Below the pieces are notes generated by a model. It made no database searches. It was not told where the DNA came from and worked only from the letters and a program-made list of their open reading frames with translations. Positions 45,601 to 58,147 of a stretch of DNA of 64,000 bases are shown here, one piece after another; the stretch's first letter is position 1; every line of letters starts with the position of its first letter. Source of the stretch: Brachionus manjavacas (taxonomy: Eukaryota; Rotifera; Eurotatoria; Ploima; Brachionidae); the NCBI GenBank assembly GCA_019054805.1, contig JAHQIY010000004.1:5518001-5582000 (forward strand). The letters run 5' to 3'. Position numbers and translations under genes: made by a program.

Positions 45601-48600
45601 TTTTTTTGAAATCTTGTTTTCTAAGTGGATTCCAAGTTTTTAAGGTATATAGATTAGTATTAGATAAATTATTGATGTAAAATTAAAATTTGATTTAAAA
45701 AAATTGGACTTTATATTTTGTTCAGCTAAATTTCCCCATAATTTTAGTCTTAAATTAGATTTTTTAATTCCAAAAAGGTCTATAATAAAATTTTAATTTT
45801 ACACGAAAAATTTATAATTAATAATTTAAGATAAAGTATTTTTTGACAAGAAATGTCATGACTTTGACTTTTTTTTACTTTAATATTCTTAAATAAACCT
45901 GTAAAGCAAAAACAAATTTACTGATTAGAATTCCTCTTTTTAATTCTCCTTCCATTTTTTGAGTCAAATGTCGAATATCGTCCATAATGTCCTGAATGGT
46001 AAATGGTTCCTCGAATATAAAAGACTGGTCAGCACCACTAGCAATACCAGCAATAGATGCCAAATAACCACAATATCCACCCATTGTTTCGACCACAAAT
46101 ACACGTCTCTTTGAACCTATGGCTGATTGCTTAATTTTGTCACACATCTCCACAATTTCATTTAATGCTGTGTCGCAACCAATGCTTAGATCAGTTCCAG
46201 GAACATTGTTGGAAATTGTGGCCGGGACACATACAATAGGTATTCGAAATTCTGGATAGTTGGGACGGGCTTCATAAAGTTGCAGGATCGAAGAGTAAGC
46301 TTCGAAACCACCAATTATTAACAAACCTTGAATATTGAAAGCTCTAATTTGTTTGGCAATTGATTCAAAACCGACTTGGTTAGGTTCAATTCGTTGAGTG
46401 CCCAAAAGACTGCCTCCTGTTCCTGTCCAACCATATACAGTTCTCCAGTTTAGCTCTTGAACATTGCCTTTGCTCAATCCTTCGAAACCGTCATGTATTC
46501 CCCAAACCTTGCAGCCTTTCCAAACACCATGACGTACAAAAGATCTGACTGCTGAATTCATGCCACAAGCAGGAGCACCTACGTTCATTACACCGAAAGT
46601 GAATGAATATTGCTCTTCTCCCGCCTTGATTTTCGGCTGCAATTTGCTCAATTGTAGACACGTTTCTAAATTTCTCAAAAAGGATGTGCCTCTTAATTCT
46701 GCAGCTCTCAGAAAATCTTTTTCCTCCATAGCTTTGGCCACGGCTTTTGTTTTTTCTACTGATTCCATCAATGGAATTCGGCATGTTTGATTGCCATTGA
46801 GTGATATTACGACTGGTTCTGAGTCTGGTGTGGCGTTCATTAGAGCAAGAACAGCTTCGGCACCCATCCTTGTACCCAAAACTCGGTCGAAAGCTGAGGC
46901 TGCACCGCCTCTTTGAACATGACCTAAGATAGTTACTCTTGTATCTATTTTAAGTCGTTTTTTAATTATATCTTTAATATAGTCGGCACTAATTGGATTT
47001 CCCTCTTTGTCAATGGCTCCCTCTGCGATCAAGACTATGTTCAAACGGTGGCCCAATTCTCGCTGCAAAGCCAAACGCTTGCACAATTTGTCTTCCCAGC
47101 CTTTCTCGGGTGGATTTTCAGGTATCATAATCCAGTCGGCGTCACTGGCTAGACCTGCAGCAAGAGCTAAATAGCCGCAATGACGGCCCATTACCTCCAT
47201 CACAAAGCATCGCTGATGGCTTGAAATAAAATAATATAAAATATTGGTAATTTTTTTTTTTTAATTTTGATTTGAATATTTATAAAGATGAAAGCTTTTT
47301 AATTTTTTTTTCACTCGAGACTCTGGGCTTGGTTTCAACAAGGCCAGTAAAAATCAGTAAGAGCAAAAAGTTTAAAAAATGGTCAATCCCTTTAAATGGA
47401 AAAATATTGGCTCCGAGATAAAGAATATACTTTATCCTAATTTTTTTACCATTGTAATCTATTTATCCATTCTATCTCTTAAATGAAAAAAAATTTAATT
47501 TCAATGCTTTTCTGAGATAATCTTTTGCGCATCTTATAATTGAAGCTGACCAGCTACCCTCAATTTTATATACTTTTTGTCAAATAATCCCAATTTATAT
47601 TCTGATTGATTGTAATTTAGTACTAAACGAATATAATACTAAGTTATTTTAAAACTATTCGAGTTTTAAAATTATTTTTTTTCTAAATATGAATTCAAAA
47701 TAGAAAAATTTTGACAATTTTTTTAAATTTAATTTTGGCGGTACAATTGTTATGATTTCTAGAGTGACAATAACTTTTTTGGGAAAGTTCCTTTCTAGAA
47801 TTATTTCACCAGCATATTTAATTTTCATAAATAACCGCTGGATAAGATTTTTTCTTACCTCCAAAATTGATTTGGGTTAAAGTTGGCTTGGACATTTTCA
47901 AATATTTTTAAAGAGTTTATTAGATAACTTAAAGTTTATTAAGATAAATGGAAAGTACCATCAATCAGCTTATACATATAAATAAGAAATCAGTTTATAA
48001 ATTATTTTTTAATTAAAGTATTAAAAAGATAAATCAATTTATTTAACTCAAGTTTTTTTTGTCAGATAAAATTCAAAAAAAGAAAAAAATAATGATTTCA
48101 ATTAGTATTAATTTTTGTAACATATGTAGTATTAAGCTCACTTAGCATTAAATTTTAAAATAAGAATCAAGATTTAATTCTAAAATAAGCGCTTAATACT
48201 AATTTCTTATTTAAACATTTGGCTCTTAATTCTTTTAGAATCATTAATCCATTTATTTTATTTATCTGTTAATCTGTACCGAGCCATTGCTACTTCAGAA
48301 TATAAATATATATAAATAAAAATTTTAAAAAAAGTTAAGTAAGATAAAAAAAATAAAAAGAAAAAAAGGATAACTAAAATCAAATTATTTTAGTACTAGA
48401 TTACTGAAAAACTTTATTCCTAGTATGATATTTTTTATGTATTATTTTAAATCAAACCAAAAAAATCGCACTAATTTCAAGTAGCCCGATTCTCTCAACC
48501 AGGGCTTCACCTAAATTATTATTTGATGAAATACATGCTGGATTTTTAATGCTTCATTAACAAAAAATAAGACTCTGAAAATAGAGAGTTTTCAAATACA

Positions 48601-51600
48601 GCAAGTATATAAAAATTAATTGTCTCTCTAAATGATAGAAGTGGTTTCAGGTATCTAAGAAGATTAAATTTGATCAGAAAATGCACAAAACAATACTTAT
48701 TAATAAAATATTTTTTGAAAACTCGAATCGATAAGATAGGCTTTGAAAAAATTCAGACAAACTTACTTATTCATTAATTCTTTAACCTTGGAAAAATATT
48801 AAAATTAGAAATAGGCCTAAATTTTAATCTTGTTCAAGGTTTTAAAATTGTTAATTTTTTTGATTATATCCCAAATTTTGTTATATCCATCAACCCTAAT
48901 ACTGAAATAAAAAGATAATTAAAAAAATAAAAGAAATTAAAAGAAAAAAAACAAATTACTAAAACACTTCTGATTACGTCTTAAAGCTTAAATAATTAAT
49001 CATTGTAGTATGAATTTAATAATTAATTTAGTAATTGTCATTACTAAAGAGCATCAAAAACATTTAGTATATTAGGACCTACAATGGTTGAACTCTCTAA
49101 GGATTATTATAATGGTGCTAGATTTTTTTTAAACTAAATTTAAATGGTAAATATTCAACTGAGCTTATAATTTTAATTGTATTAATAATTATAATTGGTT
49201 TTCTGATGAATTTTTCAAAACATACATATGAAAAATATATTAAACCTAAAAATAAATTTTTTGAAAGCTCAATTTTATTTTTATGAAAATAATCTATAAA
49301 CAATGAATTTTTAATTAAACTTAAATAAAAAAAATTCACAATAAAATGCTTCGTTTAATGCAAAAAAAGTTAAAAATATCATTATGTTATTCTTTTATAG
49401 AATTTTAATTTTATTTTATTTTTCTTTCGCAATCATTTTTATCAACGTAAAAAAATATCCATTTTCCAATTTGAGCATATTACTTTTTTTTATAAAAAAA
49501 AATAAAAAAGGATTATTTTGCTAGTTCAATTAAAGTGATTTTGAAACTCTAGAATAAATATTAATATTTACGGCATTTTTTTGGAAACAAATTAAATTAA
49601 AACAATATTTAAATATGCAAATTATTTTAAAATATGAAAAAAAATGTAGAGTTATTCAAAAGTCAAATTTGGCATTGGCTCTTACAATTCTTATTCCAAT
49701 TCTTATTTCAAAGTCATTTCTGATTATGAAATCCATGATTATCAAAATTAATGTTCAAAACTTCAGTTTAAATAAAATCGTTTAACTTATCTTTAGAAAA
49801 TAAAATTAAGGATTTTTGTTGGTTTTCCAAAAATTTGCTTTCCTAAATTCAGAGTTGTTTAAAAGTCACAAGTCTCAAGTCAAGTCCAAGACCGGCCTTT
49901 TTTTAAAATTTTCTTTCGAAAGTCCAAGTTCAGGCTTTAAAATTTTGAATATTGTGAAGACATTTATGCTAAAATTGTAAGAAAATTCTGATATTTGACA
50001 AATCTATATATTTTTTGATATGAAGCCTGATTTAGCAAATTTAAAAAAAAGTCATGACTTGGACTTTTTTTTGGGATTTTTAAACAGCTCTGCCTAAATT
50101 GGTAAGATGTCTTTCACATCTTGACTAATATCATTATTTAAAGTTACAAATTTCAAGATTTTAATCATGATTTCTGTTTATTACCAAATCAATTATTTAT
50201 TATTTTAACTAACTTATTAATAATTAAGATTTTTAAAATTGACTGTTAATAGTGAAAAAAGATTAAAAATTATTAGAACAATTATTTTTATTAAAATGTA
50301 ACTTAAATCAGTTGAAACTTAAAGAATAACCTTAAAATAAAAAATGAACATGAAAAATGGGAAAAAATTCAAAATATTTAATTTTTTTTTTACTTTCAAA
50401 ATTGTATAAAGTTAAAAACGAAAAATTCAAAATGTCATAGTCATCTTTTAGTTTGAAAAAAAAAATTTCAAAATTCAAAGTTAATTTTGACTTTTGATTT
50501 GGAACATTTTGACCAAAATGTTCTAAAACTAAATAGTTTCTCGCTGAATTTAACTAAAATCCAAAACAAAACAAAAAATGAAATAAACTCATATTGTAAA
50601 TAGTTTTTATGAAATTGTTGTACATAATTTTTTCAAATTAGAAGTGAGGTTAAAGAATAGATATTTTGGGATAAATTTTAAATTATGATTATATAAAGCA
50701 AAAGATTGTTATCAAATTGGATCTAAAATAAATTTATGCTAATAACATGTTAACTTATTGAACGAAGCGCCTTAAGGGTTCATATTAATAAATCTAAGCA
50801 TTACCTGAAAGCAGTAGTTACGATTGCGTCAACGGCTTCTATGATACGATGCAAAGCAGAGTCAGCACCTATGGTCATGTCTGTGCCGCAAAAGTCATTG
50901 TCAATTGAGCCAACGAGACCAACAATATTCAAAAAAGAATAATTTTCGCGTTCTTCTTCAGTTATTTGCTTGGTTTGAGCCAATTCATCCAACAAAGAGC
51001 TCCATTCTTGCTTGAATAAATTAGCACCTGTTAAACTTCCATCACCTCCAATACACACCAAATTATTGATTCCAAAACTGATTAAATTCTTAGCCGCTTT
51101 AAGACGACCTGGACGTTCTTTAAAATCCATGCAGCGAGCACTGCCAATTAGTGTTCCTCCCTAATTTAATCTTTTAAATTTTTTTAAATTATTATTTTCA
51201 GCTCACCGCTCCAATAACGCCAGAGACACTAGCCCAAGTGGCTAACTGAATATTGTTTCCTCCATCTACCATGCCTTGATATCCCTAATTGAAAATTTAT
51301 TATTAATAAATTACTTGAATCACAAAATTTCAAAATTTTACTTCATATATTAGATAAACTCTGCATCCCAAATAAATGCCCATTCTCACAGCTGCTCTTA
51401 GAGCGGCATTCATCCCTTGTGCATCTCCTCCGCTGGTAAAAACACCTAAACTTCTTCCCTCAAATTGATTTTTGGTAACTGGTTTTCCCTCTTGACCCTC
51501 AACATATGCAAAACTTTTTGCTCTTGACACTTTTCTGTGAATGCGCTCAATTTTTTCCTCTGAATCATCGCCATCTTGGCTTCCTTGACCAAAAGATACT

Positions 51601-51656
51601 TTATGAAACCGTGTCGTTTTCGGTGAAACCAAATTCTCTATAGTTGGTTCAGCCAT
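42625..51656 (-). CDS. PFK: ATP-dependent 6-phosphofructokinase (8 exons)
   Basis: Phosphorylates fructose 6-phosphate with ATP, the committing step of glycolysis, in the cytosol. Minus-strand exons: 51656-51342, 51284-51207, 51160-50805, 47219-45922, 43561-43449, 43079-42983, 42932-42824, 42769-42625; 836 residues in frame. The N-terminal catalytic lobe has [13 protein letters not shown] (75-87), [10 protein letters not shown] (168-177), GSIDND with catalytic Asp218, [11 protein letters not shown] and ILGHVQRGG. The second, regulatory lobe repeats the fold ([46 protein letters not shown]). It ends in an acidic tail ([10 protein letters not shown]). The segment before the first lobe is about 50 residues longer than in human muscle PFK and contains basic/serine sites ([14 protein letters not shown]). 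Exon 4 alone encodes 1.3 kb. Introns are 46-57 bp except 369, 2360 and 3585 bp. Confidence 0.95.
43790..44940 (+). mobile_element. RTE-like LINE remnant inside a PFK intron, antisense to it
   Basis: Plus-strand frames with many stops still give [77 protein letters not shown] and [15 protein letters not shown]. This follows LINE RT order (FxDFKKAFDSIHRE, IVNLIKxxY, FxYLGSxIS, RLRWLGHVLRM). The catalytic box is gone. The part 5' of about 44200 is assigned only weakly. It lies entirely in the 2360-bp PFK intron and is the longer relative of the 33-kb fragment. Confidence 0.8.
47220..50804 (-). other. 3.6-kb PFK intron 3
   Basis: Donor GTAATG after codons for VTTAF and acceptor TTTCAAG before [11 protein letters not shown]. 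Mostly A/T-rich spacer with a LINE/SINE tail at 48251-48302. No separate gene is seen in it. Confidence 0.8.
48251..48302 (-). repeat. LINE/SINE 3'-end remnant (CGGTACAGA tail family)
   Basis: Minus-strand reading: ATTCTGAAGTAGCAATGGCT, CGGTACAGATTAACAGATAA, then a TAAATAAAA tail. Same family as 8296-8347 and 13007-13050. It lies in PFK intron 3, in the same orientation as the gene. Confidence 0.6.
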
Positions 51657-54600
51657 TTTTTTCGTTCTAACTTAAATAAAATAAAATTTTAATTTTAAAA
51701 AAATTTCCTAATTTTTTATCTGTATGGAAACTCTTGTAAAAAATTTAAATATTCCGAAATTTTTATACTAGCATCCTGTAACCATTGACTTCAGAAAGTT
51801 TTGGCGAAATTTAAACAAGCCTTCGGTATATAATAATCAAATTATTTTTGGAAATAAATTTTATTTGTGCAGATTTTTTAAAAATAGAAAAAATACAAAC
51901 GATTTTATAATAAATTATAATGGAAGAGCTCTTAAGCAGAATTATTAATCTTCATTAGAATAAAAATTTATATCATAGCTATTTGTTTTTGCATAGAAGA
52001 AAATTATATATTAAAAAAGCATCATCTTTTCGTAAAAAAAAATAGCTTCTCCAAAAAGTTTTTCAAGAATTTTTTGATACAATAAACCAGCACTGAAACA
52101 AAAACAATAAAAAGTTCGCTTTCTCCTCGAAGCCTTGAAAAAAACTCATCATTAATATTAAAATTTATGTGAGATTCAATAATTTTGAAAATTTAAATAA
52201 ATCAATACATAAGTAATCAAAAATATAACTAGCAAAATGCAAATGAACTTGCTATAGACAGCGTCTTTCAAAAATAGAAGAATATCAGGCTTATACAAAG
52301 GAAATCTTGTTTTGAGTAAGATTTGTCTAATGAGTTTTTGAAAATTATTAAGTTACTTTGTAGGAAAATATTTCTGAATTTTTTTCTCTAGATCAAGGTA
52401 ATTGTTATAGGTAGAAATAATTTTTAAAAATTATAATTACATCGAAAGCTTCAGCTTGATTGAAAACCTAAACAAACTTCAAATTACATTAGAGTTTATG
52501 TTACATCAAAGTTAATTCAATGTGAGCAAACAAAATTTCCAAAATTAATATATCACAAATTAGTTGTTGAAATAACGCGCTTTTTAAAGGCGTAGTTCGT
52601 GAAAATTATTTTTATTTGAGTTTTATTTCGTACTTGTGTTTTTATTTGAAAATGATAAAATTTTATTTTCTAACAAAAGCACTTGGCATTTTTAGTTGAT
52701 TATAAAAATTTGATATTTAAATTTTTTACCTTAGTCAGTTAATCATTAAGCTTGTATGATGATAAGCATCAAAAAACTTGAAATTTCTACCTAAAAACGC
52801 TGAAAATTAGTTTTGAAGAAAAATAAAAAATTCAAAATAAAGTCACTCAAGCCATATGAAAGTACAAGAAAATAATTAAAATTTTAAATTCAAAATTTGA
52901 TTTTTTACAAAAAAATAACAACTCAACATGCTTTGAATGATTGGCATAAATAAATAAATTTTTGAAGATTTTGAAAATTTTCAAATTTCTATTTTGAGAT
53001 AAAATTTTTGACTCAAACTGAAATTAAGGTCTAAAACTAATTTACCAACGAAAAAATTAATGAAATTAAATTTTTACATGATTTTTTTTTTTTACTCAAG
53101 AGAAATATTATCATTTCCAATAAATGTTTAATGGCTTAACTGATTATTAAAACAATCGCGTTACTGTGTCAATTTTGATCTAATTTTGACAAATGTTTTG
53201 ATTAAAGAATTTTAATATTTATTAGACAAGAAATTTCGAAAATACATTCATCACCAGTTCATTCATCACTCGGCCGAAAAAACTTTGAGCTATGCAAGGA
53301 TTCATGATTTTATTTCTCAGATCTGATCATATATTTGAAGATTTCCAATTTTCGTTAATTACTGATAGTGTATCATAAATTATCAGTATAGTAATATTCA
53401 GAAAATATCTATTTGATTTTTATACCATTCGAATTCAATAGAAAAAATATTTGGGTTCATAAATTTGTCTTTATATTGTTTAAGATAATATCCGATGTAT
53501 CTAAACTGTTTTTTATGAATAATTCTTACGATATTTGATCTATTCCTACCATTTTTTAAATCTTATTTTTGCTTTGGCAATATTTTCTTCCAATGCTTTA
53601 GCTTTTCCCAAAAAAATTTCGTATTAAGCTCTACAGAGCTTGTTTAAGCTGCCTTGCTATTATCCAACTCTCACATCCGGATAAAAGAATTGACAAACAA
53701 AACCATTTTTATTCACAATCCTGAATGAAATTAATGAGTGGAACAACTTTCAACTTTTTAACGTTCCAGAAAGTAGTTCCAACGTCAAAAATTAATTAAG
53801 TGATGTAACAAAATTGATTTAATTAAAATTTAGCAATACATCTTTTGAATTAAATTTGGATCAATTTTCGATCAAAAAAAATTTAAAAACTTACAAATGT
53901 AATTTATATCAATTAAATATTTAAGTTTGACAAAAAACTGAGCTATTATTTGAAAATTTCAATTTAAATAATAAAAGTTATTTCTATAGTGTATTAAAAA
54001 ACATAATTCTAAATGAAAATTTGATTAAAAAAATTATATTCTGATTTTTTTTTCAAAACTAATTGCAGGTTCCTTTCACTTATTGATTTATTAAAAAAGG
54101 CGTTTGCTGAATATCTGCTCAATTTCAAACCATTGCTACTAAACAAGCCAAATGATCTTTTAGATTTTTTTTCAATATATTAATTATTTAAAATAAGATA
54201 TTCTCAATCTTTGTCAAAAAACATTCAAAAAAAATATTATTAGAAAAAAAAATAATTGTTATCCTGCTTCAAAACCATAATTCAAGGTAGAGTAATGTAA
54301 TTTAGGAATACTTTATTGTGCAACAGCTCATTAAGAAAACAAATTAATTTAAGTACAGATAAGATAACTAAACAACTATGGAAATTAATTGGTATTCTCA
54401 TTAGAAAAAATTTGATCAGGATGAAAACTTAAAGCAAAAAAATCTTAGAGACCAATGATTCTTAAAAAAAAAAGATATCATGTTTCATTTTATTTTACCG
54501 TACCAGAAGAGGTCTGGAATCCAGATTTACTTTCACTTAAAAAATTAGATTCTTTTGAATAGTTTTAAATTAAGTATTGTAAATTTTCGTTTTTAGATTA

Positions 54601-57600
54601 ACCATAAAATTTCCAAGAAAATTAAACCAACTAACAATCAGATTAATATTTTTAATATTCAATTAATTTTTGCCAAATGAATTCGAGAATTTTATTACAA
54701 GAAAATTTTCTGAAAGGTTTTTTTACGGAGCTTGAAATTCGACTCCTAGTTTGCTCTAAAAAGAAATGTTTATAAATGAATTTATTTCGCAAGCCTAAAG
54801 TTATTTCAAGCTAATTTAATAATAGGATTTTTCCAAAAAAGGGAAATAATTTAAATTTTTTAAAATATTAAAATTAATTTCCGTTTGAAGATGCTTAAAA
54901 ATAAAGTATACTAATAATCATTCTTCCTTTTGTGGGAGCTTTTTGTTTTTACCTTTTGGCAAAAAACATGTCTCTTAAGAATTATTAATTGATGTCGAGA
55001 TTTTCGACGTTGATTAAATTGTGGGAGCTATCAAAAGTATAAACATGCAATCAACATTTATTATTTTTAGAATTTTTAGGAGGAATTATTTTTTTATTTA
55101 ATGCTAAAAATTCAAATAATCTTTTATAATATCAATATTTAATATGTGCTTTTTTCCGAATGAAAAAACATATTCTGTATTCAAAAAAGTATGCATTGTA
55201 AATATAATTATAATTTTAAAGGATTTCGTAAGAAAATTTCCCTCTCAAGTACCATTTCAAAATCGATTTTAAATGCGCAAGCAACTTTCGAGTTTAAATC
55301 TAATATTTAAATAATTTTTCTTTAAGGGCAATTTTGTTCAAAGAAAAATTTCAAAATCGGCTTACAATTTAACCCCATATTCGTCAATCCTATAATTGAA
55401 ATTATATTTTTTATTTCTTAAACTAAATTCTTTTAATCAACCTTCAAAATAGCTGTCTTTATTAAAATTCTATAAATCTGTTCAATTTCCGCAAAATTTA
55501 ACCTTCAAATTAAAAAAAATATTTGCTTTATTAAATTGTAATCGCTCATTTAACTATAAAAATACCATTATTAAATTTTTATGCGATCAAAATTCTTTAA
55601 AATCATGCTCGTTTTATCTGTTGGTCCAAGGAAAATTGGATTTTTCTGCATTATTGTAGAAAAGGTGCTGGAAAGAGCAGTTCTAAAGTTCTTAAGCTAA
55701 AACAAATTTAGAATTCGTTGTTAATTTTTAGCTGATTGCCAAAAGCAAAGATTTGTTATTTTTAACTTTCAAAATTATTTTTGTGTTATCAATTTTTTTA
55801 TTAACCACCTTTATTAAGGAAATAAATTTAAGATACAAAATCATAATTTTTAATAAACAAAATCTATTTCAAGCTTGTTTAATGCTTAATTTCATTTTTG
55901 ATTGAAAAATTTCTAATTTAGCAGCTATTATGAGAATTTATCGTTTTTAATTAAAGTGAATATTGCCGGCTTGGGTTTAGGTTTTTGTTAGGACTTAGAT
56001 TGAACCAGCAGTGAAAAAAATATAAGTATTTTTTTAACAAATAGAAAATATTTATAAAATATTAATTGTGACAGTCTTCAATTTTATTAAAATTATTTTA
56101 ATTGTTGGGTAAGAATGAGCCTAACGATTGACTGAAACCTTCATTTAAAAAAATGTTTTCAAAGTTTTTTATTTGACTAATTTAATGATAATTATTTTAA
56201 TTAAAGAAAATTGTATTTTTTAACTATTTATTTTAGTTTTTTGCCATATTAAAATCGAAAATTAAAGTACTTTTTTTAACTAATTAATAAGTTAGCTGTC
56301 AAAATAAATTTTTTGATTTTTAATTTCCCTCAACAAAGAAAAGTATTACTAAGTTATTAGCTGAATTATAAATTATTTGAGTAGAGTAAAATCCACTTAA
56401 GAAAATAAAGAGACTAAATCTAGCTTTAAGTGTCTGTAGGAATTTCGCTTAGAATTCTGGTTTAAAATTTAATTCAAAAAAATAATTATTATTGATCATA
56501 ATTATGAAAGTGGCATGGTTTTTAGGACAGCAAAATTCTGATTTTGGAAATGTGTCAAGTGAACTAAATTAGACACTTTTTTATTTTTTAAATTTTTCAA
56601 AGATTATTTGGAATCGAAATACTGAAACTAATTTCAAGCATATTCCTTTTTTTTAATGATATATAAAATATAAATAAAATTTTAAATTATTTTTCCAATA
56701 AGGCGTCTAAAACCTCCTGGAATTGATTCTGATTAATCAATGAATGGAACAATAATTAACATTGGATAAAATCAGCCTCAATACATGACAAATAAAACAA
56801 TATCTATAAGAAAAGTGACAATTTTCTTTTTGTTTTCCAAGAACTATGACATGTTATGAATCAAATTTAATTATTCAAATAATAAACGCTAATTTTAATT
56901 GAAAAAAAAATTATTAATTTAATTTTATCTTTTTATTTAATAAATGAGATATTGTTAATTATGGAAATTCTTAATTGACGTAATTTTGACAAGCTTTAAT
57001 TTGAATTTGAAGCCAAGAAGATCCTCAAGAAATGCATTTAATCCTTTATTTTTATTTAATAAACAATTTCGCATTCCTGAACTAAACGCCTAACCTTCTT
57101 TTGTCAATTAATTTTAATTCTCTCAATTCGATTATTGTTGTCTAGGTTGTCGAGAATAAGGCTGCCTCTAAGTTTTAGATTTTTTAAAGGGAACTAAGAA
57201 GATATAATTATTTTTAATGCATGAGATCATTAGTAAATGGTTATTCGCATAATATGATTAGGTATGTTGTAACAGGATCCACGTGACAAAAATCAATAAT
57301 TATAGGACTCTAAAATATGAGGTTCTATTCAAAAATTAAATAAAAAGAGTAAATTTTAATACAAATATTTCAAAATTCGGCTTAAATATTTATACAATAT
57401 TTGCAGCAATTCGTAAATACAAATAATTGTATTTGCTTTATGCAGACTGAGTGAATTTGTTAGGAGTTGAATTAAAAGCTTTAATTGAACATGACATGCC
57501 ACTTTCAACCAAAAATTAAAGTCAACAATAAAAAATTTCATCAATTTAAACATCTGTTAGATGATTTATTTCTCTATTTGAGTTTAGCAGTCCTAATTGC

Positions 57601-58147
57601 TCAGGGAGGTTTAAATAATGGAATTTCTAAGCTTCTTTGACAGAATTTCCATTTTCATAAAGGTTCCATTTCCTGACAAAAAGAACAAACAATTTCTGTT
57701 TTCGTTGAGAATTTAAAGTTGGAGCATTTTTTTTTGATCTAGTCCCTTGATACTGTGAAAAAGTTGTTTTGTTTATATATCCGTGTTTGTCTAGCTATTA
57801 GTATTGATTATTTGAGTTTTTTGTTTGGGAACCATGCCACTATAGTGAAATTAAAATGCGAAAATTAAACATTAGTGGTTCAACAGAGAATTTAAATTTC
57901 GGAAGCTATCAAAATTAGAAAATCAAAACTTTTTAATATTTGCAGAATTTTCAGCTCGTCTTTTTGTCAAAAATTTAATATTGATTCTGAAAAAAATTAT
58001 GAAATTTTTTTTTATTTCCTCTGATCCTAGCACTTAATTTTTTACACAAAAAAAGCGGATGAATGCTTTCAAAATAAAAATAGATCTAAAACTGAAAACT
58101 TTTTGTAGATAAAATTTTATTGATAATCAGTAACACCGAAAGCTTAA
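51657..58147. other. 6.5-kb gene-free spacer
   Basis: A/T-rich DNA without credible frames. The only element recognised is a LINE fragment at 53560-53690. The promoters of PFK (left end) and the calmodulin-like gene (right end) must lie here; no core motif is evident. Confidence 0.5.
53560..53690 (-). pseudogene. LINE reverse-transcriptase C-terminal fragment
   Basis: The minus strand reads ILLSGCESWIIARQLKQAL, then after a stop SLIRNFFGKS. It matches the LINE pattern (LLYGCExWxxxxxLxxxLxxLxRxxxRxIL) found before the RLRWLGHV segment. It is short and decayed. Confidence 0.5.

Noticed and set aside
46491..46790. Open frames overlapping PFK exon 4
   Set aside because: They are alternate-frame shadows of the conserved PFK reading frame.
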